Shown here: one piece after another, positions 12,228 through 27,744 of the stretch | How the letters are laid out: the number at the start of each line of letters is the position of its first letter | Numbering within the stretch: the stretch's first letter is position 1 | DNA from: Sambucus nigra | Lineage: Eukaryota; Streptophyta; Magnoliopsida; Dipsacales; Adoxaceae | Assembly: GCA_949130495.1 (NCBI GenBank) | Contig: OX422219.1 | Coordinates: 262,679,111 to 262,743,110, forward strand | Direction: 5' to 3' | DNA: 64,000 bases | Made by a program: the position numbers and the translations under genes | The notes under the pieces: model-generated | The model's input: the letters and a program-made list of their open reading frames with translations, nothing else | Databases searched by the model: none | What the model was told of the DNA's origin: nothing

Positions 12228-14643
12228 TGTAATACCCCGTATTTTTATGCTTTCTAAAATTGGGGATTTATTAAATTTGATGTGAGTTATTAATTTAATA
12301 TAAATCCGAAATTAATTATTTTTAATTACTAACGTGACGAGAGTTAGTAATTATTTGAAACTTGTTGAATATTACTAATGATCAAAGTAATATATAAAAT
12401 TGGTCCTATTAAATGTCACGAGTGAATAACATGACAATTTTGGAAATTTAAGTAGGGACACGCCCGTGTCGTGTTGGGACTAAATTTTGATTAATAAAAG
12501 TGAATTATTTATAAGTCACCCGTATGGTAATTTCGAGTGCGCCAAAGTGTTCGTAAGGGTCGAGATAGTCAAAATAATGTACCCGGGGGTTTAGTTTGGG
12601 TCTCGGGGCATTTTTAGGCTTAATTAACACCCCGAGAGGGAGTTTTAGGCATTTTGTATTTTTGGGCTTGGAAACCTACGAATTTTCTAGGTTATATCAG
12701 ATGATTTGGATTGTCTTCTAGGGTTAACACAACCAAAAATAAGATATGGCCATTGGAGAAGAATGAGAATAACTTAGCAAGGAGTTCTAGGCCAAGAACC
12801 CCTCCGTTTGCACCGTCGTCACTGTCAAAAGTTAGATCGCGCAACGAGGATCACCACCACACTGATTTCATCCACAAATTAGAAACAAAAATTCTCTGGC
12901 AAGTATTTATCTTACTTAATTTAGTTAATGCCTCATTCATATTAGTTTAGAAATTGCATGTTGTAGAGATATAAACATCGATCTGGAAATTCCTTTCACA
13001 TGTAGAGGTTGAACCACGAATTTACATTGGGTTAGAAGTAGAAATTCTGGAAAAAGAATGAAAAGAATTAAGTTAAAGAAATTTTTAGGGTTCATGATAA
13101 TTATATGAATTTTGGCCCTTTTAATCCATGATACTTGATGAAAACTCGCATGCCTTACGTAGAATATTGTTTATTTGGGTTTATAATGATTGTGGTATAA
13201 ATTTCTAGGAGTTTGGGAGTTAAAAACTTGGATTTGGATGATTTTGGATGATAATCCCCGTAACTGGTATTCGGCAGTTTTTGCCATACCTGCTTGATCG
13301 ATCGATCGAGCCAAGAGCTTCGATCGATCGACGGTTCGATTGATCGACCCCTTTTTATCGATCGATCGACCCCTCCTGGGAAAAAATAGATTTTTCCTTA
13401 CGTTGACTTAATCCGATTAAATACGAAATAACTCTTGACTAATGTTATTAGAGCATAATGAAACATAAAAAGGACCAGTAGGGTCAAGGTAAACCCCATT
13501 TAGTGGAACTTTAATGCAATGGGAAAATGAAGGTGTAAACCGGAAAGATTCATACCTAAGAAATTTAATGGGTGTAGACTTAATAATCGAAATGTCTAGG
13601 AGTTGGATTAGAAGGTAAGAGAGGGCCTACTGAATTTGTACTTAGCTAAGGAAAATACTTCAAGAGATGAGAAGTGAGTTGGAATAAATTAAATTTCGAA
13701 AATAAAAATGAATAAGTTCGTTATAAGAAATAATCGAATAAAAATGTACTAAGGATGGAATAATATAATGTTGGGTCGTGGGCGTACCTAACTTATGAAT
13801 GTGAATAGTTATATATCTCTATGACTCTATGATTGATCATATATTTTATATGTGTGTAAAAATCATGCCTGCGCTACTTGTTATCCCTGAGGTTACCGCG
13901 TTGGGACAATCTTATCTCGATGGGACATTTATGGGGGATATTAACTCGTACCCTAGAAGATAGAAATCCTTGGTACAGGCTATCGGATCGATAGTCAAAC
14001 GGTCCTAAGAGACGTGAGGGTATGTTCTATCCCCTTAGTGACTTGGAAACTATGCTTTGCCTCATTTTGTATGTGTTTCGTGGTAATACAGTTCGAGAGT
14101 GATTCCGAACTAGTATTTCCCTTAGTACGAGTGATACGGGGACTGGATAGCATAGTATGCTCGCACCATAGATTTTATGTGGGCTGCTGTTAGAATATAT
14201 ATATATATATATTATATGAGTATTTAATATATATATTTAAATCTGGAATTTGGGAACTACCTGCTGTGAATATGGTATGCAAGAAAATAATAATTATTTC
14301 AACTTGGGAATAAGTGTTTGAAAAGTATGATATATTACTGGGGAACTTTATTATCAAATAAGGCTTATGTAAGAATTGTACTGTTAAATAAGATTAACCT
14401 CCTAAACATTTGAAATCACCAGCTTGAAATCTTTCGAGTAACATTAGATAAAAGAAGATACATTGTTCGGAATATTAGTGCGATAGTTGTGCACACTAGA
14501 AGAGAGGTGAGATCTTCTCAAGAGAGGGTCGTTACTAATATGTTATTGCATTAGCCAGTAAACATTTTAAATACTTGCTAAACTAAAATTTTAAACTGTT
14601 TTACCATCGGGCTCTAACCTTTTTACTGTTATCTCTCCTCTCT

Positions 14644-14696
<53 letters not shown>

Positions 14697-15240
14697 TACA
14701 GGTGCCCAGCCACAGGGGCGTCTTGCATAGGATCCTTTGGAAGGAACGCGCTGCATCTTAGGCGGGACATGCAGGCCTCTTGTTTAGACGATCTCAATTT
14801 TGTTGATTCCACTCCTAGCATTATTTTATCCAGTTGGGCATGTCTTGCCTTTTCCATTATTCAGTTGTTTTATTGGATATTATGATTCGGTTATTTCCAG
14901 TATTTACATTTTTGGATTTTATTATTGTCAGGATGTTTTCCTTTAAGTTTTGAATGTTGGAATCAATCAGTTGAATGTTTAATTGTTTGGATTATATGTT
15001 CCAGAATAGTTGTTGTGTGATTCTTTAACTTTGAAATATGTAAAATTTAAAATGTTTTTAAAATAAAATTTGGAAAGTCATATCTAAAATGATTTTGACA
15101 CTTAGCTTAATTATTTAGGGTGTTTAATTGGAAAAGTTATTTTTACGACAGTGATGCTAAGAATGAACCAACCGTTCACCTTGATTATAATTTAATAAAA
15201 GACTGATCACCCGATATATTTAATTAGGAGGGGTGTCACA
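12228..15240 (+). mobile_element. Gypsy element A, 5' LTR
   Basis: 3.0-kb LTR, TGTAATACCCC to GTGTCACA. It differs from the other A LTRs by a private loss of about 50 bases near 12948 and by many C-to-T/G-to-A changes. It holds short TA tracts at about 14196-14212 and 14647-14688. Flanked on the left by CGTAT. Confidence 0.92.
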
Positions 15241-15242
15241 TG

Positions 15243-15254
15243 TGGTATCAGAGC
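15243..15254 (+). other. Primer binding site of element A
   Basis: TGGTATCAGAGC two bases after the 5' LTR end, complementary to the initiator tRNA-Met end. Confidence 0.88.
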
Positions 15255-15423
15255 ATCAGGTTCTAGTGTCCTTAGGATCTGTACGGCTTATTTCGCTTTC
15301 AGCTTAGCGTTCTTGTTATAGAGCCCTATTTTAGGATTGTTGTATTCTTGCTTTTATGATTATGTCTTCAGTTATTTAAGATTTGATAATAACTCTAGAC
15401 TAATAAATTTCTTCACGTTTCAT

Positions 15424-16620
15424 ATGCTTTTGAAATGTGCCCTAAAGGATAGGCGTGCCCAAGCCGAGCAGCCATTAGCTCCAGCTCAGGGAATGATGAA
15501 CGCAAATGAGGTAGCTGCCATCATTGCTTAGGCGGTGAATGCCACGCTAGCGGTAGTACAGCAGGCTCCACCCCAAGTTCAGGTAGTGGTGCCAGTACTG
15601 GCACAGATTCCATCTGCATGGGAGCGAGTTAGGATGCCTTTCAGAAGGCGCATCCCCCTGAGTTCTCGGGTAGTTCAGATATCATCATTATCAGCCAGTG
15701 GAAGAAAGATATACATAGGCATTTGTGTATGTATGAGTGCACAAACGTGAAGAAACAGTTGTTTGCTTGCTTTAAGCTAGTGGGGGCCACTTTGTAGTGG
15801 TGGGAGACCACCAACACCTTGGAGGAGAGGGATGTTATCCCGATTCAGTCATTCTGGGAGCGGTTTGACCGTAAATATTTTCCATCCGACGTGCAAACAG
15901 AGATGAGGCGGAAGTTACTGAACTTAAAGCAAGAAAATTCTACTGTTGCTGAGTATGAAGAGGAGTTCACAAGACTTCTCACTATAGTGCCAGATGAGGC
16001 ACCCACTGAGGGTAAGAAGATACTATTGTTTGTGGATGGGTTAGCTTTGAGGATCCGTCAGCACCTTATAGGAAATCGGTCTCTCAGTCCCTACACAGAC
16101 GTACTCAATGCTGCTTTGCTACACTGCCAGGATAACCGCTTCCATCTACAAGGAAGCAAGCGAGCAGGAGAGTCCGTCCAGCAAGGCAGGACAGGGGGTA
16201 GTAGTGCTAGTGGAACAACAACATCTCAGGGGCAGACTCGTCAACATGAGTAGAGTTCCCATCAGGGGGACCCTGCCAAGCGGTTCCGATCAGGTGATTC
16301 CAGGAAGGGATTTGGGGGATTTAGGCAGGGCCAGCCTAACCAGTAGGGCCAGCAGGGCCAACATCGTTAGTCGCAGGGGCAGCAACAAGGCCAACAACGA
16401 TTTCAACAGGGCCAGCAGGGCCAATGGCGGGGTGGTAACGGCCAACAGGGTCGTAATCAACAGGGATAGAGGGGAGGAAATTTTAAGGGCCGATGCTTCT
16501 GGGGTGGTAAAAATGGCCACAAGCGCCAGGATTGTCCAGAGGGTGATAGGGCCCCACAGCAGCAGGGTGCCCGTAATGAACCATAGAGGACACTTTTTCC
16601 AACCACCCTCCTAGCACCAG
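15424..16620 (+). pseudogene. Element A gag (broken)
   Basis: Tekay-type Gag, the capsid/nucleocapsid precursor. The start at 15424 is fixed by homology to the MPPK-type N-termini at 4383 and 23337. A TAG at 15529 ends the first frame, and a frameshift follows. The capsid domain is open at 15819-16253 (FWERFDRKYFPSDVQTEMRR, then the FTRLL and LALRIRQHL blocks). A Gln/Gly-rich linker with several stops leads to a zinc knuckle at 16494-16535 that reads CFWGGKNGHKRQDC. The second zinc-binding Cys has become Gly. Not functional. Confidence 0.85.
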
Positions 16621-16730
16621 CTCAGGTACCAGCCCTACTAGCCATTCCAGCCGCTCTAGTGCAGCAGGGGAAGTTATAGTACGGACGTGTCTATAACGTC
16701 CACCAGGCAGCGGCTCCACAGGCACCACCC

Positions 16731-17320
16731 GTGATTGAGGGTATGTTTCCTATCCATGGTACTATGGGTCGGGTTTTATTTGATACTAGGGCGACACACT
16801 AGCCTTAGGGTTATTAGCCACAACAGAGAGCACTGTAACATGTGTAGACTCCCCACTGGGAAATAGATCATTAATTTTCTTTATATACCGGGGTATGGGA
16901 GTAGAGATTGGTAGCTTGGTATTACCAGCAGACATGTTAGTCTTAGATATGCATGAGCACGACGTTATTATTGGTATGGATTGGCTCGTAGCTTACAGAG
17001 CCATGATAGATTGTTTCGGTGGGAGTATTGCCTTTGCCATTCCAGGGCAAAAGATGTTTGTAGTGGTGATGCCTCGCCCAGAGGGAGGCTCGACCACTCA
17101 TTTATATTACATAGAGGAGGATATCGCTAAGGAGGTCGTGATTCCCTTAGACTCGATCCCAGTTGTTCGTGAGTATTCTGATGTATTTCAGGAAATACCA
17201 GGCCTACCCCCCAGTCGAGAGATAGATTTTGTCATTGATTTATTACTGGATACTCGACCGATAGCACGTACTCTATACCGTATGGCTCCAGTGGAGATGC
17301 GAGAGTTACGAGATTAGATA
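16731..17320 (+). pseudogene. Element A protease and linker (broken)
   Basis: Retropepsin region. The active site at 16782-16790 reads DTR in place of DTG, followed by ATH and a TAG. A frameshift of unseen cause moves the reading from frame 3 to frame 2 by 16895. From there 140 codons are open and contain HDVIIGMDWLVAYRAMIDC and a linker ending RELRD, then a TAG that was probably CAG. The protease would be inactive. Confidence 0.8.
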
Positions 17321-17990
17321 GAACAACTGTTAGGCCGGGTTTTCATTCATAAGAGTACCTCACCTTGGGGTGCTCTAGTGTTGTTTGTGAAAAAGAGAGA
17401 TGGTTCACTGAGGCTATGTGTGGACTACCGGGAACTGAACAAGGTCACGATACGGAACAAGTATCCATTTCCTCGAATCGATGATCTGTTCGACTAGCTA
17501 AGGGGAGCAACTTTCTTTTCAAAGATAGATATGAGGTCGGGGTACCATCAGCTACGTATTAGGGAGCAGGATGTGTCAAAGACTGCTTTCTTGATGAGAT
17601 ATGGGTCCTATGAATTCAGAGTGATGCCATTTGGACTCAAAAATGCTCCAACCGTATTCATGGACTTGATGAATCGAGTGTTCAGAGAGTTCTTGGATCA
17701 GTTTGTCATCGTCTTCATAGATGACATCTTGATATATTCACACACCGAGGAAGAGCATGCCGAGCACTTGAGGCAGGTTCTTCAGACTCTACGAGAGCAT
17801 CAGTTGTATGCTAAGTATGAGAAGTGCGGGTTCTAATTACGAGAAGTACAGTTCTTGGGGCATGCTGTTTCTAAACAAGGGATAGCAGTTGACCCAAGTA
17901 AAGTGTCAGTGGTGAGGGAGTAGGGACAGCCCACGACACCGACAAAAGTACGTAGTTTCTTGGGATTAGTCGGATACTACAGGAGATTCA
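17321..17990 (+). pseudogene. Element A reverse transcriptase (in-frame stops)
   Basis: Ty3/gypsy reverse transcriptase, continuous in one frame except for stops near 17495, 17834 and 17922, two of them TAG where CAG or TGG is expected. Recognisable blocks are [35 protein letters not shown] and the catalytic FIDD at 17714-17725. The catalytic core is unchanged; only nonsense mutations inactivate it. A connection-like segment leads into RNase H. Confidence 0.9.
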
Positions 17991-18550
17991 TTCGAGGGTT
18001 CTCCAAAATAGCGTGTCCAATGACAAACCTGACTCGCAAGGGGGTACCATATGTTTGGGATGATGCTTGACAATTGGCTTTCGACGAACTAAAAGACAAG
18101 CTTACTTTATCACCGGTCCTTGCTTTACCTAAGCCAGGCGTGGAGTATCTGGTTTACACCGACGCCTCTTTATGGGGACTCAGGGGAGTACTTCAGCAAG
18201 AGGATAAGGCTATAGCTTTTGCCTCCCGCAAGCTTAAGGCGCTCGAGAAGAATTACCCCACACACGACCTAGAGTTAGCAGCGGTTGTTTTTGCATTGAG
18301 GATATGGAGACACTATTTATTGGGGGAGAAATTTTACTTTTTCACAGACCACAAGTCACTGCAGTACCTGTTCACTCAGCGAGAGCTGAATATGCATCAA
18401 TGCAGGTGGTTAGAGTTTGTGAAGGACTATTAGTTCGATATACAGTACCAACCGGGGAAGGCTAACGTAGTTGCCAATGCGTTGAGTCGTAGACTGGTGG
18501 ATGATGTAGCGAACGTCTGGAAAGCAAAATGGAAGGAGTTGGGTCACCAG
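17991..18550 (+). pseudogene. Element A RNase H (in-frame stops)
   Basis: Same frame as the reverse transcriptase. YTDAS, the Glu of HDLELAAV and the Asp of [10 protein letters not shown] are present. The last conserved motif reads VANALSRR where VADALSRR is expected, an Asp-to-Asn change. Stops at about 18068 and 18431 interrupt it. RNase H removes template RNA during reverse transcription. Confidence 0.88.
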
Positions 18551-18631
18551 GACGCAGTAGCCCGTTCCTTCATATTTGTCATGACAGTGACACCCGAGAT
18601 TATTACGAGGGTAATACAAGCATAAACCTCA

Positions 18632-19957
18632 AACCCATTTTGCCAGGAGCAGATTGTACGACATTTAGCTGAGGGTGCTGAGTCCTATTATGTTAGTTCT
18701 GATGGGGGCTTGAGGTTTAATGTGAGATTGGTGGTTCCAGAAGGAGCAGACTTACGTCATGCAGTGATGACCCAGTCTCATGGGTCCCGATTTACGGTGC
18801 ATCCTGGGGGAGATAAGATGTACCAGGATATGAGGCGGCAATACTGGTGGAGTGGGATGAAAAAGGATATTGCGGAGTTCGTGTCCAAGTGTTCTACCTG
18901 CCAGCTGGTAAAGGTGGACCACCAGAAACTGTTGGGGTTGCTTCAGCCATTGGAAATACCCGCATGGAAGTGGGAGAGTATTTCTATGGATTTTATTACT
19001 GGGTTGCCTACATCACTGCGGGGCCATGACTCTATCTGGGTGATTGTGTCCCGTTTGACCAAGGTGGCTCATTTTCTGCCAATACGGACAAACTATACCA
19101 CGGGCCATTATTATCAGTTGTTCATTGCTGAGATTGTTCGATTACATGGGGTGCCCCTGAATATTGTGTCAGATAGAGACAAGATTTTCGTATCGCGTTT
19201 CTGAGAGAGCTTTCAGGAGGCCATGGGTACAGAGTTGAGGTTGAGTTCATCTTATCACCCATAGACAAATGGGAAAATAGAGCGTACTAATCAAATGTTG
19301 GAGGATATTCTACGCATGTGTGTCCTTGATTTCGGAGGAGGTTGGGAGACGCCCCTTCCACTGGTAGAGTTTGCTTATAATAACTCTTATCAGTTCACGA
19401 TTGGCATGGCTCCATTTGAGGCTTTATATGGCAGGCCTTGTCGTTCCCTAACTTATTGGCTAGAGGTGGGGTATAATAATTTGCTCAGACCAGAGGTGAT
19501 TCAGGAAACCTCCGCTAGGATTGAGATTATCCGGAGTCGCATTCGGGTAGCCCAGGACACGCAGAAAAGCTACGCCGATGCAAAATGGTTCTTCCAAGAG
19601 TTTAACATGGGGGACCAAGTATTACTACGTGTATCTCCTATGAAAGGAGTGATGAGATTCGGGAAGAAAGGGAAATTGGCCCCGAGGTACGTGGGACCAT
19701 TTCCCATTATCGAGAGGATTGGGCCGGTAGCATACAGATTGGGATTGCCAGAGCATTTACATCGCATTCATGATGAATTCCACATCTCTTCGTTGAGAAG
19801 ATACCTTCGGGATGACATGGCCCATATCCATATCGCGATTGAGGAGTTTGACCTACATCCAGACAGCTCTTACAAGGAGAGGCCAATGGCTATCAGAAGT
19901 ACCCAGAGTTATTCTTACCAGGTACACCCTATTTTCTTTCGAATTTCGGGATGAAAT
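18632..19957 (+). pseudogene. Element A integrase (near intact, lacks chromodomain)
   Basis: HHCC zinc domain at about 18770-18910 (HGSRFTVH, CSTC). The catalytic core keeps Asp at 18989, Asp at 19172 and Glu at 19280, the last two 35 residues apart as in D,D-35-E. Stops at 19201 and 19262. The C-terminal domain (GPFPIIERIGPVAYRLGLPEHLH) is open from 19295. The sequence then jumps from ERPMAI straight to the terminal peptide, so the chromodomain found in B at about 40015-40150 is missing. That domain normally guides chromovirus integration to heterochromatin. Confidence 0.88.
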
Positions 19958-19966
19958 TACATTATT

Positions 19967-19975
19967 AGGGGGAAG
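19967..19975 (+). other. Polypurine tract of element A
   Basis: AGGGGGAAG just before the 3' LTR start at 19978; primer for plus-strand synthesis. Confidence 0.85.
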
Positions 19976-19977
19976 TA

Positions 19978-23153
<3,176 letters not shown>

Positions 23154-23155
23154 GG

Positions 23156-23167
23156 TGGTATCAGAGC
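23156..23167 (+). other. Third primer binding site of the A array
   Basis: TGGTATCAGAGC after the second A LTR; shows that a second internal region once followed. Confidence 0.85.
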
Positions 23168-23336
23168 ATCAGGTTCTAGTGTCCTTAGGATCTGTACGGC
23201 TTATTTCGCTTTCAGCTTAGCATTCTTGTTATAGAGCCCTATTTTAGGATTTTTGTATTCTTGCTTTTATGATTACATCTTCAGCTATTTAAGATTTGAT
23301 AATAACTGTAGACTAATAAATTTCTTCACATTTCAG

Positions 23337-23492
23337 ATGCCTCCAAAATGTTCCCCAAAGGATAGGCATGCCCAATCCGAGCAACCAATAGCTCCGGCTC
23401 AGGGAATAATGAACGCAAATGAGGTAGCCGCCATCGTTGCTCAGGCGGTGAATGCCGCTCTAGGGGAGTACATCAGAGTATCCTTGAAATAA
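23337..23492 (+). pseudogene. Element A gag fragment of the second body
   Basis: MPPKCSPKDRHAQ followed by about 38 more residues, then a stop. Same truncation and junction as 4383-4556. All downstream coding sequence of this second body is deleted. Confidence 0.75.
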
Positions 23493-23517
23493 CTAAATAG
23501 TTATTTTTAGCATCACT

Positions 23518-23667
23518 TGATAGCAGAGTATGCCCTATTATGACAGTGATGCGAAGAATGGATAGTTATTTTTACGACAGTGATGCTAAGAATGAACCAA
23601 CCGTTCACCTTGATTATAATTTAATACAGGACTGATCACCCGGTATTTAATTAGGCGGGGTGTCACA
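23518..23667 (+). mobile_element. Element A, terminal LTR remnant
   Basis: Last about 105 bases of an A LTR after a short scrambled piece, ending GTGTCACA. It is followed by CGTAT at 23668-23672, matching 12223-12227. It defines the 3' end of the whole A insertion. Confidence 0.87.
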
Positions 23668-23672
23668 CGTAT

Positions 23673-24811
23673 GAGTTGATGAAATTAGGTTGTGTGTATA
23701 TCTACTGAATAATATATAAATAGGTTGTGTGAATACCTATAGATATGATTTTATTATGTGTGTGAACATACCTACACTACCTGGTATCCGGAGGTTTATG
23801 CGCAGAGGGCGATCCCACCTTGACGATTCCAGTGAGGTCTGGATTAGTACCCCAGAGTATGATAGCATCCCAAGTGACCATTATAGGGATTCTATATATG
23901 TGTATCTATTGTATGTGTGATATGGAACAGTAGAATTGATAGATGACGAATATCTAAAAAGGAAATTAAATGGTGAAATTTAAATACGTGGCTCAATAAT
24001 AAAATGAGAATAAATAATTTATTATTAAAATCGTAGTAGCATATAGTATGGGGATATACGTGAGAATTAGACTTATCGAGGGTAGTCAGATACCTTAGAT
24101 AGTTGGGAAGGGGGTTCTAGTTAGGTAGAATACGTTAGGCGTGCAAATTAGTTGAGAGGTAAGAATCCCAAGTCAATGTACGTGAATAATACATGGGTAA
24201 TAAAAAAATAATTTATATTATGATTTAAATACTTCCTAAATATTTTCAAAATGTTTTACTTGGGCTCTAACCCATGTCAAAATATTTGCAAAACATTTTA
24301 GGTGTCCAACCACAGGGACGGCCAACTTAGAAATCCTATCCAGTGACACGTAGGTGCAGCATTGTGGATATTCGCATGATATTTCTTAGATGCTTCAGCT
24401 TGTTCTTCATAATAGGAGATCCATTATCAGTTTATTTGGGCGTGTTTCCTTCAAACTATCTATTTATTCCAGTTACACAGCAAACAATATTTAGATTTCA
24501 TTTACATATTTCAGATTGTGGTTGGATTTTGTGCTTATAGAACTGATGGTTTATTCGGTCTCCTTTATTTAATTATTCAAATGTGTTATGTGATTGTCTA
24601 GACTATATTATATGGGAATGGTTTAATTCATTTAAATTAGTGTTGCGTGCGTTAATAATAAAAGATAAAATTAACGCCAACTTATTTTAGCATAGGTGAT
24701 TAGTTTAAAAAAATGTTTTTGACAGTGATGCTAAGACTGAAACCATTAATGATTCCGATTCAATTTGACAATGGATTGATCACCCATGATTTAAATAGGT
24801 GGGGTGTCATA
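23673..24811 (+). mobile_element. Gypsy element B, 5' LTR, second part
   Basis: Continues the LTR interrupted at 12227 and ends GTGTCATA. About 200 bases present at 4885-5105 and 56330-56555 are missing at about 23850, between short CAGAG repeats. The primer site after it reads TAGTATCAGAGT, decayed from TGGTATCAGAGC. Confidence 0.85.
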
Positions 24812-24999
24812 GATAGTATCAGAGTCAGGTTCTAGTGTCCATAGGATCTGTACGGCTTACTATAATTTTACCGTAGCATTCTTTGACGTAGAGCCCCATT
24901 ATTAGGGCTGTTGTATTCATAATCACGTATTTTATATTACGTTCTTCTGCGGTTATATTTATATTGACAGTGAACTCATACAATTTGATCTATTTTTCG

Positions 25000-25521
25000 A
25001 TGTCACCTAGGAGGGAATGACAGGTTGGGATCACCGGAAGAGGTGATGCTAGAAATGATCAATTAGTAACTCTAGTACCACAAGGTATGGTAAGCATCAC
25101 AGAGGTGGCTGATAGTGTAGCACAAGAAGTTACTATCGTATATTACACTATTGAGAGCATAGTGTCCAACTAATAGGAACAAAAAGCGTAAGTTAACCTA
25201 GTCAGTCAAGCAAGTCAAGAAAAAACAGTAACAATGTAACACCAAAGCATCATCGTCAGGATACTCGAGGTCGTCAGGGCCAAGAGAATAATAAAGATGG
25301 CCAGCAGTGTCAAAGCCACCAGGGCCAACATGACCAGGAGAAGGGAGATTTCAAATGGGGATGTTTTACATGTAGAAAGGGTAGCCACAAGAGCCAACTT
25401 TGTCCAAAACGAGCTAAGGAAAAGCCTCAATCGGACTAACAAGGTTAAAAGGAGAAATTTCACTGGTCGTTGTTATATATGTGAGAAGGCGAGTCACTTA
25501 AAGAAATATTGTCCACAGTAG
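25000..25521 (+). pseudogene. Element B gag remnant (copy 2)
   Basis: Starts ATGTCACCTAGG and is stopped within ten codons. The capsid domain is deleted as in copy 1. Around 25367-25410 a full CCHC knuckle can be read without a stop (CFTCRKGSHKSQLC). A second one, CYICEKASHLKKYC, follows in a different frame near 25470-25515. Tandem nucleocapsid knuckles would bind genomic RNA in the parent element. Confidence 0.72.
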
Positions 25522-25799
25522 TCCCAATAGTAGGGTCAGTACCATCAAGGCAATCAGGGCCAATGTTAGAGAGAGTTTCCAAGCCAGTGTTTTATTTATG
25601 GACAACTGCTCCATAAGAGGAGGGGTTTCCCACAGAAAGGAAGAGAGTCGCAGAGGTAGGGTGACCCATAGGAATAGTAGGCGCAAAGGCCACCTATGAC
25701 ACCAGACCCACCCGCACCACCACATTAGAGAAAAGTTCAGTATGGGCGTGTCTATAACGTCCGAGATGCTACCATTCAGTAGGCCCCTCGAGTATCACC

Positions 25800-26235
25800 A
25801 ATAGTAGCGAGTACATTTACTATACATGGGCTTACGGGTAGTTATTTATTTGATATTAGGGCATCACACTCTTTCATAGTGATAATATTTCGACAAGTTG
25901 TCGGCCTATTACAGACAGTTGGTAGTCTCCTTATGTGCATGGAGTCACCGATGGGTAACGGGTTGCTTTTACACTTGATTTGTATAGGTGTGGATATCGA
26001 TATGGGTAAATTATGTTTAGCCGTCGTTCTTCTTGTATTGAATATGGAAGGATATGATGTTATCTTAGGGATGGATTGTTTAGCGGGTTATCGGGCAATG
26101 TTAGATTGTTACGGGGGGACTATTGCATTTTGGATATTGAGGCAGAAGATGGTTTTAGTGGAGATGCCTCTTTTGAGGGAGGATCGAGAACTCATCATTA
26201 CTACATTGAGGAGAAGACCTCATAGGAGGTGGTAG
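25800..26235 (+). pseudogene. Element B protease region (copy 2)
   Basis: Parallel to 7049-7482. The active-site triplet again reads DIR rather than DTG, so this loss came before the duplication. The block MEGYDVILGMDCLAGYRAM is readable. It ends in a frameshifted tail. Confidence 0.65.
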
Positions 26236-26289
26236 TTTTTTTAGGCTCGATTCCAGTTGTGAGGTAATTTAAGGATGTCTTCCTACATA

Positions 26290-26950
26290 TACCCGGATTA
26301 CCGCCTAGTCGGGAAATTGATTTTGTTACTGATCTAGCATCGAGTACGAGACCGATAGCTCGATCACCCTATCGCATGGCCTCATCTGAGATGCGTGAGT
26401 TTAGAGAGCAGATTCAATAGCTCTTGGGGCAGGGTTTTATTCAACGGAGTACTTCACAATGGGTGCACCGGTGTTATTTGTTAAGAATAAGGATGGGTCG
26501 CTTTGATTGTGTATTGTCTACAGATAGTTGAATAAGGTCATGACTCTAAATAAATATCCACTACCTAGTATTGATGATTTATTCGACCAGCTAAGGGGAT
26601 CAACTTACTTCCCCGAGATTGATTTGTAATATGGTTATCAGCAGTTACACATTAGGGAGGAGGACATTCCTAAGACTACTATTGTAACATGATATGCGTC
26701 CTATGAGTTTAGAGTGATTTTATTCGAACTCACCAATACGCCAGCAATGTTTACGGATCTGATGAAATGGGTTTTTCGAGAGTTCCTTAACCAGTTTGTG
26801 ATTGTGTTCATCGATGATATACTGGTTTACTCTCGTTCTGAGGATGAGCATGCCAGCACTTACAGGAGGTTTTACAAACACTTAGATAACACCAATTATA
26901 TGCAAAGTTTAATAAATGTGGGTTCTGGCTTTGGGAGGTACAGTTTCTAG
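26290..26950 (+). pseudogene. Element B reverse transcriptase remnant (copy 2)
   Basis: Gypsy reverse transcriptase with the catalytic FIDD motif and YSRSEDEHA in the 26714-26950 frame. Upstream blocks are broken by stops shared with copy 1 (TAG near 26418) and by private ones (TAA near 26628). Non-functional. Confidence 0.75.
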
Positions 26951-27637
26951 GACACATAGTGTTTGAGAAGGGTACAGCAGTTGATCCAAGAAAGGTATGG
27001 GTGGTGCGGGGGTGGGGAAAGCCCATGACACCGAATGAGGTTTACATTTTTTTGAGGGTTTGGCAAAATATTATCGGAGGTTTGTTAAGGGTTTCTGGAG
27101 GATTGCGGGTTCGTTGAGCAACTTGACTCATAAAGGGCTTCCGTTTATTTGGGACGACCATTTTCAGTTAGCTTTCGATGAGCTAAACGACAAATTGACC
27201 TCAGCACCCGTACTTGCACTGCCTAAGGATGAGTAGCATATTGTGTTTGCACTGATGCATCCTTGCAGGGACTTGGGGGTGTATTCCATCAGGATGAGAG
27301 AGCTATAGCATATGCATCACGCAAACTTAAGCCCGATGAGAAGATTTACCCCACGCAAGATTTGGAGTTATCCGTTGTTGTATTTGCCTTAAGGATCTGG
27401 AGGCATTATTTATTGGGCGAGCAACTTACCTCATTCACGGACCATAAATCACTCCAGTATCTGTTCACGCATAAGGATTTGAATATGAGGCAGAGGAGGT
27501 GGTTAGAGTTCGTAAAGGATTACCAGTTTGATATTCAGTATTATTTAGGAAAGGTTAATGTGGTGGTAGATGCGTTAAGCCGAAGACCAGCAAGTGAGCG
27601 AGCAGCGGTTTGGAGAGCGAAGTGGAGAGAGCTTTAA
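26951..27637 (+). pseudogene. Element B RNase H remnant (copy 2)
   Basis: The best kept B domain: 124 codons open from 27263. [22 protein letters not shown] gives the catalytic Glu, [11 protein letters not shown] an Asp, and VVDALSRR the final Asp. The first Asp motif is frame-shifted just upstream. The frame ends in a TAA about 100 bases before element X, which separates RNase H from integrase. Confidence 0.82.
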
Positions 27638-27739
27638 CACGATAATGGGATTATTATAGCGTGTATGTCTATGTTAGATATCTGCCCAAGATTGTTATAA
27701 TGGTAGTGAAAGCACAGACAGGGGATCAGTATTTCCAGG

Positions 27740-27744
27740 ATCAG
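27740..27744. repeat. Target site duplication of element X (left)
   Basis: ATCAG here and at 38841-38845. Removing X joins the B reading from the end of RNase H to integrase. Confidence 0.85.
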
